64,000 bases of DNA from Scilla litardierei. Taxonomy: Eukaryota > Streptophyta > Magnoliopsida > Asparagales > Asparagaceae. A program made the translations under genes and the position numbers. Below the pieces are notes generated by a model. It had not been told where the DNA came from, did no database searches, and was given only the letters and a program-made list of their open reading frames with translations. The number at the start of each line of letters is the position of its first letter. The stretch's first letter is position 1. Shown here one piece after another: positions 1 to 11,902 of the stretch. Where the stretch lies: NCBI GenBank assembly GCA_030789695.1, contig CM061142.1, positions 46,379,987 to 46,443,986 of the forward strand, given 5' to 3'.

Positions 1-132
1 ATCCAGGCAAGAAAAATTTTATGGATTCCAAGAGACCAAGGAAATAATTTGGATGAGATTCGAACCCCTTAAGTCTATACAGTAGACGGTTTAGCAGATT
101 TACTCACGAAGGCTCTACGACATGAAGTCTAG
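1..132 (+). pseudogene. Ty1/copia pol C-terminal remnant
   Basis: The frame starting at base 1 ends at a stop at 130-132 and contains the residues GLADLLTKAL just before it. This matches the conserved end of copia RNase H, usually written ADxLTK, which lies at the extreme C-terminus of the polyprotein. RNase H normally removes the RNA strand of the RNA/DNA hybrid during reverse transcription. One in-frame stop (70-72) lies upstream in the visible part, so this copy is dead. The rest of pol is outside the window to the left. The LTR that follows at 196 supports reading this as the 3' end of a copia element on the plus strand. It is too short to assign a lineage. Confidence 0.75.
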
Positions 133-195
133 AGAGACTTATGTGTAAATGTGGTATGAGATACCGAGATAAATGGGCCTGAGTGCAAGTGAAGA

Positions 196-1041
196 TGTTT
201 ACAAACATCTTGTTCAAAATAACAGTAAGCTGTTTGGTAAGAATTTAACTAAGTTAAAAATAGTGGTCTTCATTAGAACTTATGTATAGTCCTAAGACTT
301 AATGTGAGGTCAAACATGATCGAGATGGAGATCTCGATCATGGAGAAGTGTTTGACCAATTGTAGCATAGGTCTAAAACCGTTCGTGGTCATAGATGTTT
401 TGGGAAAAGAATATCGATACATCGGATAGACCATTGTGTCTTTGTCTTCACCATGGAATGGTGACGATGATCATATAGTCGTTTGACTTGGCGAAGTCGA
501 AGACGAGACACAGGTGTTTATTGGAGAATGTGTTCACTGAACAACCCATCAAGAGTTATCAAATGGTTAACATTGACTAAACTGTCAATGATAACTCTCA
601 GTGATGATAGGCAAGTTGGTACTTAGACTTGAGGTCACTGTACGAACATGTATGTGAACAGTGTCACTAGATCTCTGATCTAGCCTCGGGGCAAACCCCG
701 TTGAAAGGTCTTTGATTGGGTAACACTTGAAGCGTGCGAGGATAGTAATGACCAAAAAGGGATTCGTCTCTCTCGGTCAAGGGGAGTTAGTGTCACACGG
801 GTTAGTTCGAACTTTAGTAAAAACTCTGGCCAGAGTATGTTGGAAGTAGTCCAACATTATTTGACTAAAGATCGATGGAGACTAACCGGCTTCGAGCTAT
901 TGGGGTTGACAGTTGACCATACCCTAGGCTTGACTAAGCGGCAAAGTTTTGACGAAGGGACTAAAACTGCGGTATTCATCACGGACACAGTCCAATATGT
1001 TCTCACAACCTGAGAGCTAGGTTAAAACGAAAATGTAAACA
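196..1041 (+). repeat. 3' LTR of the leftmost copia element
   Basis: The segment begins TGTTTACA and ends TGTAAACA, a perfect 8 bp terminal inverted repeat of TG...CA type. It starts 63 bp after the copia pol stop and directly after a purine-rich stretch (AGTGCAAGTGAAGA, 182-195) that fits a polypurine tract. The partner 5' LTR is outside the window. No coding frame is convincing inside it. The boundary call rests on the inverted termini and spacing, since the second LTR cannot be compared. Confidence 0.65.
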
Positions 1042-1872
1042 AATTACATAATCACATATGCCTTGAATAGATTTTACTTATGTGAAGATGAAGGAAAGGA
1101 AATGTGCAAAGCCAAGTGCTAGATGATCAACTTGAATGCACTTGGACATTTCCCTTGAGGTTTGGATTCAACCTTAATACATAAAGAAGCTCGAAATGAA
1201 TGAGAAAGTAGAAAGATTAGATATTTGTCTAGAGATTAAGCTCACAAACATGTTCTTTATGTGAATATATATCTTCAAATCTCCTTCAAAATCTGGCTTA
1301 AATAGCCTCTCAAATCTACACAAAAACCAAGAAAACAAACCGAGTAAAAAGCTATCTAACTGCAATAAACATGTAGATTTTCCCCGTCATCGGACATCTA
1401 GAGTTATGCTGAACTGTTCAGATGTCTAGGAACATAACATCAGACGGATGATGCAGAGTTGGTCAAGAACAAACAATGTAACCAACTCCAAGCATCCAAA
1501 CATCTGGTGTTCACTACTCAGACGACTAGGCCACTATTCAGACATCTGATAACCCCACATCAGACTGCTGAGGCAGAGAGTGCACATAAAGAAATAAAGT
1601 CCACCTCACTGTATTTACACATATGGAGTTCCCTACTCAGGCATTTAAGAAACTGGTCAGACGTCTGGTAACTGAACTTTAGTCGTCTGATCTAGGTTGT
1701 GTCTGAAAAGATAAAAACAGATGCACTAGATGTCCAGGAGTCCTTCTACAGACGTCTGGTGCTGGTCCAAAAATAATAATAGAAGTGTTTTGGCCACGTA
1801 ACATATTGGGATGGGTTTTATGGAGATCATATGATTTCCTAAGATGATAAGTGATGCATGTGCATGTGTGTG

Positions 1873-1929
<57 letters not shown>

Positions 1930-1965
1930 ATCTATTCAAGGCTTACACGTATTCTATGAAAGAAA
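1042..1965. other. Unassigned repeat-derived sequence with CAGACGTCTG palindromes
   Basis: No gene is visible. Between about 1386 and 1760 the short words CAGACGTCTG, CAGACATCTG and CAGATGTCTAG recur, with perfect palindromes near 1657 and 1750. In the other elements of this window such clusters lie in LTR promoters, so this is probably a truncated LTR of another family, but no boundary can be fixed. A TG dinucleotide tract follows. Confidence 0.4.
1875..1928 (+). repeat. (TG)n microsatellite
   Basis: An uninterrupted TG dinucleotide run of 54 bp, preceded by imperfect TGCATG units. Short reading frames made of Cys/Val or Thr/His across it are artefacts of the repeat. Confidence 0.95.
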
Positions 1966-3748
1966 TGTTAGGTATTGGTGTTTTAGACCAATATTGTTTT
2001 GATGATGATCACAACATTATGTTGTTGCTAATGACTTTCAATGTTTTAGTCTCATATTTAACTTTTGAAGAATACCATTTTGGAGACTAAAAGCTTGGAG
2101 TAAGGATGGACACCAAATGGAGCATTGCCAAAGCTTGGAGTTTGATGAACGGAAACTCATCAAGTGGTGCCAAAGCTTGGAAGATGATGGAGAGATCAAG
2201 GCTTCTCATGCTTGAAGACATAGATTCTAGGAGAAGCAAATTGTAATCCATGTAATATTTTATTACTTACTTTTCTCTTTATGAGTCTAAGAATATGTAA
2301 TGCCTTGATTAGATGGTCTAATCATTCATGCACATGCATTAACCATCTTAGTGAACATTAGGATTATCATAAAACCAATCCAACAGGTTCCCCATGCCAA
2401 ATAACTCAATTAGAGTTTTTGGCCATCCAACAGGTGCCTGCTGAAGGCAAGACAGACGACTGGTGATCACCAAGCGACTGGCCAGCCTTTTACATGCGAC
2501 TATTATGCACAGCTCAAGTCAATATTTCTTGACTATTTACTTGTGCTTTTGGCACAGGCGACTGAAGTACTAAAGACATGTGCATGTCAACCATTAGCCG
2601 CCTCACGATTGTTCAGAAGTTGCATGAATGCCAAAATGCGTAACATGTCAATTTTGAGCTCAAATCCATCTTGTGTGTCAGCCGACTGATGTAGAATTTA
2701 CAGTCACCTGTCTATTCTCAGTCGCCTGAACTTTGTTCATAGTCGTCTGAATGCACAAGTTCGTAAGTTGAAATTTCTTAGCTCCTTTCCATCCCTCATG
2801 GTAGTTGCATGCTGAAGCCTTTACAGGCGCCTGCACAGTGGTATAGAGGCATGTGTAGTCTTCTACAGTCGCCTGTCGTGGCTCAGATTATAGCCGTTGG
2901 GAATAATCTGACCGTTGATCAGTCGCATGTCCCTTGACCATCAGTCGCCTGTCCAATCCGCCAGATTCTAGCCGTTGCAGATTTTCCCTTTTGACTTGTT
3001 ACTTGGGTTTTATGGGGTTTTTGTGGCTTCATATATATATGAGATACCATAGTTCTATTAGAACTCTTGATTCATATTGAATATCATAGAGAGCCATTAA
3101 GCCACTCACATTTCTCTCATTTTTCCTCTTAGAGCTCTAATCCTTTTCATGCATTGAAGCTAGCTTAAGGGAAATCATCCAAGTGTAATCAAAGCTCATC
3201 TCACCGCTTGGTGATCCTCTTCCATGCATTGCATATATTATTTAGTAAGTTCATCTCATCAAGGCATAGGTAAGAGTCTATTTGTTTCATCTTTTTCTTG
3301 AAACCCTAACTCTTTTTGTGGGTGTTAGTTACTCTCTTTATGTGAGTTTAACGCTTGTGTAGGGTTGATTGTGACCTAGTGTAGGACAACCCTAATTCTC
3401 TATGTGGGAGTTAGTTTCTCTCTGTGTGGGAGTTAGACCCTTGTATAGGGTAGGTTGAATCCTTGTGTAGGACAAATCCTTCGTGTAGGATATCCATTGT
3501 GTAGGGTTTGTATTCACTACCTTGTGTATGATCATAGTGAATATTGGTGTGGCTAGATGTACCCAAGTTGGGGAACCCGGGTAAAATCTCTTGTGTTTGT
3601 GTTTGCTTAATTGTGCGAATTATCTTCCTCTTGCATTTATAATTCTGCATTTGCAAGTTTAATTTTTAATTGCACAATTATTGCCATTACTCTATTCACC
3701 CCTTCTAGAGTGTTTGTTGTTAGTATTGCAAGGTAGGCGGTCCTTACA
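1966..3748 (+). repeat. 5' LTR of a SIRE/Maximus-like copia element
   Basis: The right edge is firm: the LTR ends CCTTACA at 3748 and an iMet-type primer site starts two bases later. The left edge is placed at TGTTAGG (1966), which pairs with the right end in six of seven positions and is followed by a TTTTGATGATGATC stretch like that near the start of SIRE-type LTRs. It contains a palindrome cluster (about 2440-2960), a TATA-like run (3030-3040) and degenerate repeats of TTGTGTAGG (about 3355-3530). The 3' partner is not in the window. Confidence 0.6.
2440..3040 (+). promoter_or_regulatory. LTR promoter: CAGGCGCCTG-type palindromes plus TATA box
   Basis: About ten copies of words related to CAGTCGCCTG and its reverse complement CAGGCGACTG occur between 2440 and 2960, including the perfect palindrome CAGGCGCCTG near 2824. 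A TATATATAT run at 3030-3040 follows the last copy by about 80 bp. The order (repeated sites, then TATA, then leader) is that of a plant retrotransposon U3 promoter. The binding factor is unknown. Confidence 0.5.
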
Positions 3749-3750
3749 AT

Positions 3751-3766
3751 TGGTATCAAAGCGAGG
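3751..3766 (+). other. Primer-binding site, initiator tRNA-Met type
   Basis: TGGTATCAAAGCGAGG differs at one position from the TGGTATCAGAGC complement of the plant initiator tRNA-Met 3' end, the usual primer of copia elements. It lies two bases after the LTR end at 3748. Confidence 0.9.
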
Positions 3767-3784
3767 TTGAAGCATACAATAACG

Positions 3785-5356
3785 ATGGCATTCAACGCTT
3801 CATCTATGTCTCAAGAAGAAGTTCTATCAACCGTTCGACCCCTGCTATTCAACGGAACAAAATTTCCAAGTTAGAAGATCAAGATGATGATCTACTTGGA
3901 GGGTCAAAACCTATGGGACGTCACGAAATCTCCTCTTGTGAAGCCTACTACACCCGTGGCTACAAGGACAAATGCGAAGAAGGATTTGATCAAATCCAAT
4001 GCGAGAGCAATGAACGTATTCCATTGTGCCATCACTCTAAATGAGTTCAACCGCATCTCCATATGCAAAACGGCCAACGAAATTTGGCATACATTAGAGA
4101 TTACTCGCGAAGGGACTTCAAAGGTAAAGAAATATGAACAAAGTGTGTTTAGATCTAAATATGAATTGTTGAAGATGCAAGAAGGAGAGAGCATCTCAGA
4201 AATGTTCACAAGGTTCATGGATATTGTGAACGCTTTGGAAGGACTTGGGAAGGTGATTTCTCAAGAGGATCGAGTGGAGAAGATCCTTGACTCTCTTACA
4301 CCTCAATGGGAGTCAAAGGCCAATGATATTTTGGAGTCAAATGACATATTCAAATACACTGTTGAGGAGTGCATAGGGAATCTCATGGCGTATAAAGTAA
4401 AGCTTCAACATAAGAAGGAGATTCAACCATCCAAGCTCGAGAAGCCAGAAAAGCAAAAGGGGATTGCATCCCATGCCGCGAAGGAGCCAATCAAGTGGAG
4501 AAAGAAATTTCATCAAGAAGCTTCAAGCGAAGAAAATGGAGAGGATGAGGCTAGTGGTGATGAAATCATGAAGCTTGCCAAGCAAATAGCATTCCTAATG
4601 GACAAGCAAGGTAAGTATTTGTCAAAGTTTGCCTCTAAATCTAACAACACTCATACTTGTTTCAATTGCAGTGGCAAAGGTCATCTCTCTACCGAATGTC
4701 CTTCCAAACCCTCCAAAGAATCTTACAAATGGACAGGGAAGAAATATTGGAAAGGCAACTCCAAGTATAAGAACAAGAAGAAGGGTCTTGTTTGTACTTT
4801 TGATGACTCAAGTAAGGACTCATCAAATGAAGATGATGATGATGATAAGGAGGAAGCCCTCAAGTGCTTCACGGCATTCGATGATATCTCTTCAAGCTCA
4901 AGTAATGAAGAGGTGGAGGCTTGGCTCAACCCAAATGAAGGAGTGTGCTTCATGGCAAAAAGGGAAGATTCTTCATCAAGCTCTAGCAAGGAGGAATGTG
5001 ATGATGAAGATGAGGTGGAGCCAAAGCTATCTTATGAGGAGCTTGAATATCGCTATTATGTGGTCTCCATCGGGGCTAGTAAGTGCAACAACTCTTATAA
5101 TAAATTAAAAGTAAAATTTGTTGATGTTAAGAGTAGGTTGCATGAATTAGAATCTTCTAGTGTAAATAATAATGCTTTGCATATATGTGACATTAGTGAG
5201 AGAGACACACTTCTTTCTCAAGTTAAGAATTTGAGCGTTGCAAATGATAAATTAGTAGCTCAAAATCTTAGCTTAAAGTCTCACATTCAACAAATTACGT
5301 TAAAATACGAAGAGGAATCCCAAAAGCTCATTAGCTTTATTCATTCTAGGGATTGA
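3785..5356 (+). pseudogene. gag: copia Gag, disrupted by one early stop
   Basis: The frame opens at ATG 3785, 19 bp after the primer site, and reads 523 residues to 5356 except for a TAG at 3872-3874 (residue 30), at a position where copia Gags usually carry the Trp of an FxxW motif; a TGG-to-TAG change would explain it. Downstream the frame is intact. Residues of the UBN2 type follow (YLEGQNLWDV, then an EMFTRFMDIVNALEGLG region), a CCHC zinc knuckle CFNCSGKGHLSTEC is encoded near 4658-4699, and the C-terminal third is Ser/Asp/Glu rich with a coiled-coil-like end. Gag packages the genomic RNA into cytoplasmic particles. The acidic extension after the knuckle fits SIRE-like copia Gag. Protease, integrase and reverse transcriptase are missing because the element is cut at about 5591. 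Confidence 0.85.
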
Positions 5357-5591
5357 CACCACGATTTGTTGGAAAAATAATATCTGACAAATCATAGAGG
5401 AGGTTTGCGTTATATTCCACATGTAGTACCCAAACCAACCTCTAATTCTTCAAAAGGTGCAAATTCAAGAAATATTACTAAATCACCTAAGAAGAATCAC
5501 CATGCTTTCTTGTATAATAAACAATATCAAGAAGCATGTAAATCACAAGGTGATGAGGGAAAATAAAAATTCTTCATTTTTTGCTAAAAAG
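5357..5591 (+). other. Remnant between copia gag and element A
   Basis: Continues the copia gag/pol linker in short broken frames, including a Pro/Ser/Lys-rich piece near 5400-5500. Sequence matching element A's LTR starts at 5592-5593, so a deletion has joined the copia element to a truncated LTR here. Confidence 0.5.
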
Positions 5592-6073
5592 CAAGTCCCA
5601 TCACGTTCGAATATGGTTGTAACGTCGTCAATCTAGGTGTAGTGATCCACGATAGTGGCACCAACCTTAGTCATTCGTTACACCCCTATATTGCTCACTA
5701 GGTGATCCACGATGGTGGCATCGAAGTAAACAGCCCGCACAACATATTATCGACTCGTCGGACGATTCAATCCCTAGACACGTATGAGCTTCATTCCATG
5801 CTCGAAGCTGTAGTGAGGATACCAAAACTCTAGGGATATTTCTCTCACTTGTTTTGTGTGGAGTCAGTTTGCAACATCGAGTGACACAATGTTCGCATCC
5901 ATTACCATTACGACACTCCACAATCCATCTCCACCAATAAAACCCGCAGTCAAATCAACCTAAGAGTAGATAGGTAGTGTGGCACGGCCTCCCCATGTTT
6001 GATACCTGCTTGCCACTATACCGTGCGCTTGCGTTAAGACGACATTGTTCCGAGTGTAAATACGAGCCGATCA
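5592..6073 (+). repeat. 5' LTR of A, 5'-truncated
   Basis: The end GCCGATCA at 6073 corresponds to GACCGATCA at 31599, and the body aligns with 31092-31599. Only about 480 bp of an LTR of about 2.1 kb remain; promoter and TATA box are lost. Repeats of GTGATCCACGATAGTGGCA occur at about 5640 and 5700. Confidence 0.8.
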
Positions 6074-6079
6074 AGTTTT

Positions 6080-6097
6080 TGGCATCATTGCCGGGGA
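6080..6097 (+). other. Primer-binding site of A, tRNA-Asp type, decayed
   Basis: TGGCATCATTGCCGGGGA differs from TGGCGCCGTTGCCGGGGA, the complement of the plant tRNA-Asp(GTC) 3' end, at three positions. All three are transitions in CG or CHG context. It lies six bases after the LTR end, as in G. Confidence 0.85.
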
Positions 6098-6483
6098 AGC
6101 GTACCGCCATATTATCTATTTATCAAAATTAGGTTGATTATACTGCGTAAAAAAGAGACATTTTCCCCCACCATCTGCTTTATCATTATGTCTATCCTCT
6201 TGTACCACTGATATCTTTTCTAGGTTGTTTTGTTCTTGACTATTCAGGAACAATTGAGTAATTTGGGCATTATTCAGGCAATGATTACTCGGCACAATAT
6301 GAGACTCCAATGGAAGAATACTGATATTATCCACGGGACCAATACTATCAGATGAAATGATATGGTCACTATTCAGAGTGTTGTGCCTACTGCGAGTCTT
6401 GTGACATGGAGGGACACATGCCCTACGAAAGTTGTGTCTGTCTCTTGAGTCAGGACCATCCTATCAATTTGGCTCTTGCATAG

Positions 6484-7741
6484 ATGGAGGAGAGCAGGGC
6501 AACGTTTACAACTAAATGGAAGGAAACCTACGCTAAACTGAATGAGGCAGTTAATCAATTGCAACAAGAGGTCGATGATTTCAGCAAGACTCTTCCATAT
6601 CATGAGCCCGAGGGAGAGACCGAGGACATTGATGCCCCCACCTCTGAAGAGACAACGGTACGAGGCACTGATGAAAGAACTGAGATGAGATACTCGGGAG
6701 GTGTCACTATAGAGCCGGGTTACGCTGTCGTCGCTCCCCCACCCACCGATATAGCTAGTTCATACGATGAGTGGATGGACGGAGAGGATTCAGAAGTAGA
6801 AGACATTGAGGTTATCTACCTCACACAGGATGACAGATACGACGCATCCAAGGGCGACACATCCACTTCCTTACCTGGAGATCCTGAGGATACTTTAGCA
6901 TCCTGCTTGTCCCCTACCTAACACATGAGTCTACAGGGGTGGACCATGCTTTTGAGTAGGCCTTACACACGGAGCCAGAGCTTGTCACCGAGGAGGTCGT
7001 GTATTGAGACAAGGACATAGTCATTCAAGAGGATTCCAAGCACTACCCTCCCCATTAGAGCTTCGGTAGCCACCTCACCCTTCTACTGACGCTGAGGACC
7101 ATCCCATAGAGCTTATGGCTCCCATTCAGGGAGATATCTTTACCCCCCCCCCCCTCATTTTTTGCATTTTATTCCCCTCCTGTATATGATATTTATTATG
7201 TTTCAGATTTTGATACTCATTGTGTCTCTTATAGGATACACATACATATAATCAATAGACACGATGGGACATATACGAGGAGGAAAGCGAGGAGTTAGCA
7301 CCCAGGGACGCATATGTCTATGATCAGGAGGTGAATTGGGATGCATCGATAATAGGAGAGCCTAAAGAGGACCACGATGTGTTACCTGAAGAACCTGAGA
7401 CGAACAATAAGGAGTTGGTCGACGTGGTGCACGAGAGTAGAGATTTATTTCAAGGGAAGTGTTGTAAACCGTCCTTAATTTTAAATATTTATGTTGATGA
7501 CCCTCTTTGGAATACATTTATTTTGGGGAGGAATTATCCACATCAGATTGATGTGGCTTATCTCTTGCAGGGTACATGTGGAGTCCTTAGAGAGCTGCTA
7601 GGAGCTGCATAACTGAAATCTGATGGAGTCTGTGGAAACACTCATCTGGAAGAGCCATGGAAGGAGCAGTTGGAGCAGCTGTCTGCACCGACAAAGATAC
7701 TGGATCCCTCTTTTGCTACAGGTGATATCAACCAGTAGTTT
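6484..7741 (+). pseudogene. Element A protein, relative of the F-family ORF, broken
   Basis: Two open pieces remain. The first (6484-6921, 145 residues) starts MEESRATF, has a short helical stretch and becomes strongly acidic. The second (7331-7612) carries the block LILNIYVDDPLWNTF and PHQIDVAYLLQG, which matches the C-terminus of the ORF at 62331-63917 in F nearly residue for residue. Between them the frame is lost through stops and a run of 12 C at 7143-7154. The N-terminal half does not visibly match F and lacks its duplicated domain. I recognise no function; the position right after the primer site is that of gag. Acidic composition and lack of cysteine knuckles argue against an ordinary nucleocapsid. 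Confidence 0.55.
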
Positions 7742-9611
7742 AGCCGTAGTGTAGTTTTTATTGCTTTCAATACTCTCGAATCTTCTCGACAATGAGAGGA
7801 CCGTATAGCTTTATTGTTATTTAGTTTATATATCTTGAATAAAAACAACCTCATATGTCGGCAACAAAAATTTTATACACCCCAAAACCTATTACATTAT
7901 TGCTTGCCATCTTCTTCACATTTATATATGTCTCGCCCTTTTTTCTCACCACCCATTTAGCACTTATTTCATGATAAATCTAATTTTCTTATTCATTTGA
8001 CTTGTTCACGCTTAGAAAAGTCGTGACCATTTTTGATCGAGTCTTTTGAACGGGATTGTTTGGTTTAAGCTTGGGGGAAGTCGCTCTCATGCATATTGCA
8101 TATGTATGTAGGTTGATTAGGATTTCAAGCCATTCATGTCATCATTTTTCATTCACCCCCCTATAATTTTTCATCGGTGTCCTTCATTATTTTTATTATG
8201 ATCACATTGAGGACAATTTGTAGTTTAAGCTTGGGAGAGTGCATTTTCATGCCATCTAGTTGCATTAGTGGCATTTTCACTTTATTTTTAGGATCTTTAG
8301 AATTTTTCAAAATTTTTGCATCAATTTTTTCGATTTTTCTATCTTGTTTTCCTTTTATGTGTGTGTCCATGCATCATATCGTGTGCTTGTTTTTTTATTT
8401 TCTTTTCTCTTTTTAGACTAGAAATAATTTTCCCATGATTGCACTTTATAGCCACGCACACTTGACTGATTTTCTTTACACACTCACGTGGCATTTTTCA
8501 CGGTCTTATATGCTTCATTTTAATATTTATATGATGGATTTTATCTTAAACTCTTAGTTGATTAATATAGAGCTATTTTCTTGAGTAGATTACCTTTCAA
8601 TATGCTTTTCCATAGCTGAGTTCATTTTCCACAATATATATTCTCGAAACAGTTAAAAAGATTTTCATGAATTAAATATGAAAATGAATGAATTATTTGC
8701 ATGATTCGAGTGATAACTAAGTACGTTTCATGAATGGGTATGATTCAAGAGAAATAGGATAACCCATGACGGTTTAGTGTTGATGAGTAGGGACTCTGAT
8801 ACCAAGCACATGTCTAGATTCTATGTGTTTCCTTTTCTTTTGTATATAGCAATAAATGGTCAATGACCATCTTTTTATTCCATCGCGTTTACGTGAGTTT
8901 GCAAAAATCCCAAAAACAAAAATATAAAAATCAGACAAAATTCCTAAATAAAAGGCCCTTAGGGTTCCTTGTAACCAGATGCCCTAAGATCGCCTGATCT
9001 GGGATGCATAGATCACTCATTGCACTCCATTGCATTTACGCAAGTTTGCAAGACAAAAGACCAAAAAAACCAAAAGATATAAAAACACAAAAATTACATA
9101 TCTTTATATCCATTTCTATTTAGAATAAAGACATGGGTAAAGTTGAAGTTTTTCTAGGATTCGTGAAAAAGTCTAGTGTGGTGATCTCCTAACTTCAATT
9201 GAATTCATCATCTCATTTCATAAACAACAAATTTATATCTTGCTTGCTTGGTATTTAATCATGATACATTTACGCTAGATAGAGAATCCATTGTGGAGTT
9301 TGAATTTAAATTTTATGGATTGAGTATATTGTCTGGTAAGATATGATAGGATTTCTTCTCTAATTTTATGTTGATGTTGAGTTCTCTACTCTTCATTGAA
9401 AATCCATGATATATGCATGATGCTAGACTAGAATGCTATGTGTGGATGTGCATGGCTATTTAGTGTTCAGTTGATGTTATGTGTGCTACATGAGATGAGG
9501 AAATGATCTCGTCAAATTCTCTTCTTTGTTTTCTTTTATTAATTTTTGTCTCACGTTGAACTTCTTATTTGTCTTCCTCGAGGACGAGTAAGAGGTAAGC
9601 TTGGGAGATTT
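7742..9611 (+). other. Non-coding 3' region of A with three polypurine-like motifs
   Basis: No gene is visible. The motif AAGCTTGGGGGA or a close variant occurs at 8067-8080, 8227-8240 and 9597-9611; the last abuts the 3' LTR and is the probable functional polypurine tract. ACATTGAGGACAAT precedes the second copy, as in G (41744 region). The rest is AT-rich. Confidence 0.6.
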
Positions 9612-11184
9612 TGATATGCTCCTATTTTGCATGATTAGTCACATATTTTCAGGACCCATTTCACCTTCCAAATCCTCATTTTATACGCTTTTATACAACT
9701 ATTTGGGACTATTTGACTTTAAGAGCATTTGGCCTTATTTCAGGGATTTGGAACGAAATCGGAGCAATTTGGAGTCAAGTGGATGATCGACGATGCGGGA
9801 GTACTAGGAAGACTCATGATGACATGCTTGAGGTGCCAAAGAAGAAGATTTGAGGAGAAGAAGAGGAAGGAAGGAGAAGGAAAGCAAAGGAATGAAGCTC
9901 CCAAGCCCTTGTCATCATCCCGAGACCACTCGGTCCGAGTGGACTTTCCAATCAGTCCGAGTGGGTTGGGCGTAAAGAAGGGGGGCTTCAACACTTAGCG
10001 ACTTTAAGTGCAAGAAGGAACTCGATTGAGTAGCTTTGCTACTCGGTCGAGTAAAAATTCAGACAAAAGGATGTTTTTCAAGCCAAATTCGAAGCACTGA
10101 ACTCGACCGAGTGAACACGCCTACTCGACCGAGCACTTGGGTGACTCGATCGAGTGACCATTTACTTCAGATCGAGAATCAACGAGTTTTATGGCTACTT
10201 GACCGAGCACGAAGGCCAATTAGACCAAGTGCAACCGCACTTGGTCGAGTGAGGAAGATCACCCAGATTTTAGGACAGCCTCTCATTATTTTCAAATCTC
10301 CTATCATTCCAGTTGACAAAGTATTTTTCTCATATTTTTCATGGATAGTAGACTTTATGACAGTTCCAACACCATAAGAGCACATGAAACGGAGATCGGA
10401 TGAAATCTGGGGAATTTTTACAAGATGGCACTGCAGTGATGGAATCTACCACTTAGCCGAGTGGAAATTCCACTCGGACTGAGCTGACTGGGGTCCACAT
10501 CTTAAGTTGTATTTTGTAAACAGGTTTTGCCTGAATCTCTTGGGTTTTTGCTGGGATTTTCTAGGGTTTTGGGGTAGCCTATATAAGAGAACTTTGTAAC
10601 CGTCATTGGAGAGGAGGCTAGTTATTCTTTAGAGCTCTCTCTTTTGCTCTTGAAGACTCTTTTAGGAGTTAGGCCATGCCATTGGCCCGTCTTCCATTGT
10701 AATCAAGATAAGTACTCTTGTTTCTCTTTAATTCTATGTTATTTGTGTTATCTATGATGCTAGCAATGTTTCCTATTGATATCATGATATTTGCTATGCT
10801 TGAGTAGATCTATTGTTAGGGTTAGGTTGAATCCTATTGCTAGGGCATCATATTTGATGGGGATAGTGATCCAAGATATTGGCACCAACCCATCTCGATA
10901 TGGGGATTCTTTGAATGTTGGGAACTTAGTCTAGGGAAGGGATTCTACCATAATCAAATCTAGGAATTGACAACACTAGAATCCATGAATTAACAACTCT
11001 TGGTGGTTGATAAAATCACCCTGGGATAAACCTAATAATCAAGGGTATTCCATAGCGAGTGATCCAAGATATTAGCGCCGCTACAACATAGCTAGGAATC
11101 GAGGGAGCCGTAGAGTTATGTTGTAGTTGCTATCATCGGGGGTGATGAGAATTCGATAGATGTGGTGATCCACGATAGTGGCAC
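9612..11184 (+). repeat. 3' LTR of A, left part
   Basis: Begins TGATATGCTCC, like TGATCACTCC of F, directly after a polypurine tract. It continues to 11184, where B begins, and resumes at 31081. It holds ACTCGACCGAGT-type palindromes, a TATA box and repeats of GTGATCCAAGATATTGGCA. Confidence 0.8.
9920..10587 (+). promoter_or_regulatory. LTR promoter of A: ACTCG(N)CGAGT palindromes plus TATA box
   Basis: Words such as ACTCGACCGAG, ACTCGATCGAGT and ACTTGGTCGAGT recur from about 9920 to 10490. TATATAAG at 10580-10587 follows within 100 bp. The same order occurs in F (60265-60995), which supports a promoter role. Confidence 0.6.
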
Positions 11185-11666
11185 TGTTGTGTCTATATTT
11201 TCCATGTTTTTACCATGCATTTCCATGTCTTTTCGATCGTCCAAATCCATATTTTCATATTATATCGTACTTTTCTTGATATTATTGATCCTTTCGACAT
11301 TTTATGTGTTTTCGAGGAATTCGGTACGATTTGGAGCGATATGGGGTTCTGGGCACAACGTTGATGCCAAAGCTCGCTTCGCCTTGCCACGACTACCCAA
11401 GGAGGCCAAAGAAGTGAGGGAGAGGAGTAGGAGAAGAGAGGAGAAGAGAAGAAGAGAATGGAGTGAAGAGAAGAGAAGGAGATTTGGAGGAGTTTCCAGA
11501 TCGCTCGGCCGAGCGCATGATGTGCTCAGCCGAGCTGTGATACACCAAGGAGCAATGGAACTTATCTTCGGGGCGCTCGGTCGAGCGACAAGCTTGCTCA
11601 TCTGAGCGACCAGCCCACTCGCCCTAGTTAGCCGTTAGAGGAGCCCATCAAATGAAGGACCTAGGC
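11185..11666 (+). repeat. 5' LTR of B, first part
   Basis: Aligns with 29348-29808. It is interrupted at 11667 by element C, inside the word CCTAGGCT that is intact at 29802-29809. It contains GCTCGGCCGAGC-type words from about 11505. Confidence 0.85.
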
Positions 11667-11742
11667 TGTAACGCCCCGCTCCCGGGGATACCCGATAAGT
11701 ACGAATCCGTACCAGGTATTCCCGAAGAGGCGGGGCATTACA
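11667..11742 (+). repeat. Left inverted terminus of C, itself an imperfect hairpin
   Basis: Runs from TGTAACGCCCCG to CGGGGCATTACA, so the segment is nearly its own reverse complement. Its first 65 bp pair with 16398-16462. The end at 11742 is followed by a TGGTGGCCCATG block three bases on, as happens after true LTR ends in D and E. Confidence 0.8.
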
Positions 11743-11902
11743 TTTTGGTGGCCCATGGAGGTCGACACACTGCGGCTGTGTAAGGGTAGTTCGTGTAGGA
11801 TTCCAGGGGTAGTTTAGTCTTAAGGTGGGTAGAAGCCTAGCCTTAAGGTAGAGCCCTAAATTAGGAAGTCCGAGGACGGACTTGATTTTAAGGTGGGTAG
11901 AT
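11743..11902 (+). other. Minimal interior of C: primer-site-like block and polypurine tract
   Basis: TGGTGGCCCATGGAGGTC at 11746-11763 matches the block after the LTR of D (49053) and E (57306-57323, minus). AAGGTGGGTAGA, ending at 11902 before TGTAATACCCG, matches the AAGGTGGGTAGGA polypurine tract before D's 3' LTR. A second copy of AAGGTGGGTAGA lies at about 11822. Confidence 0.6.
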
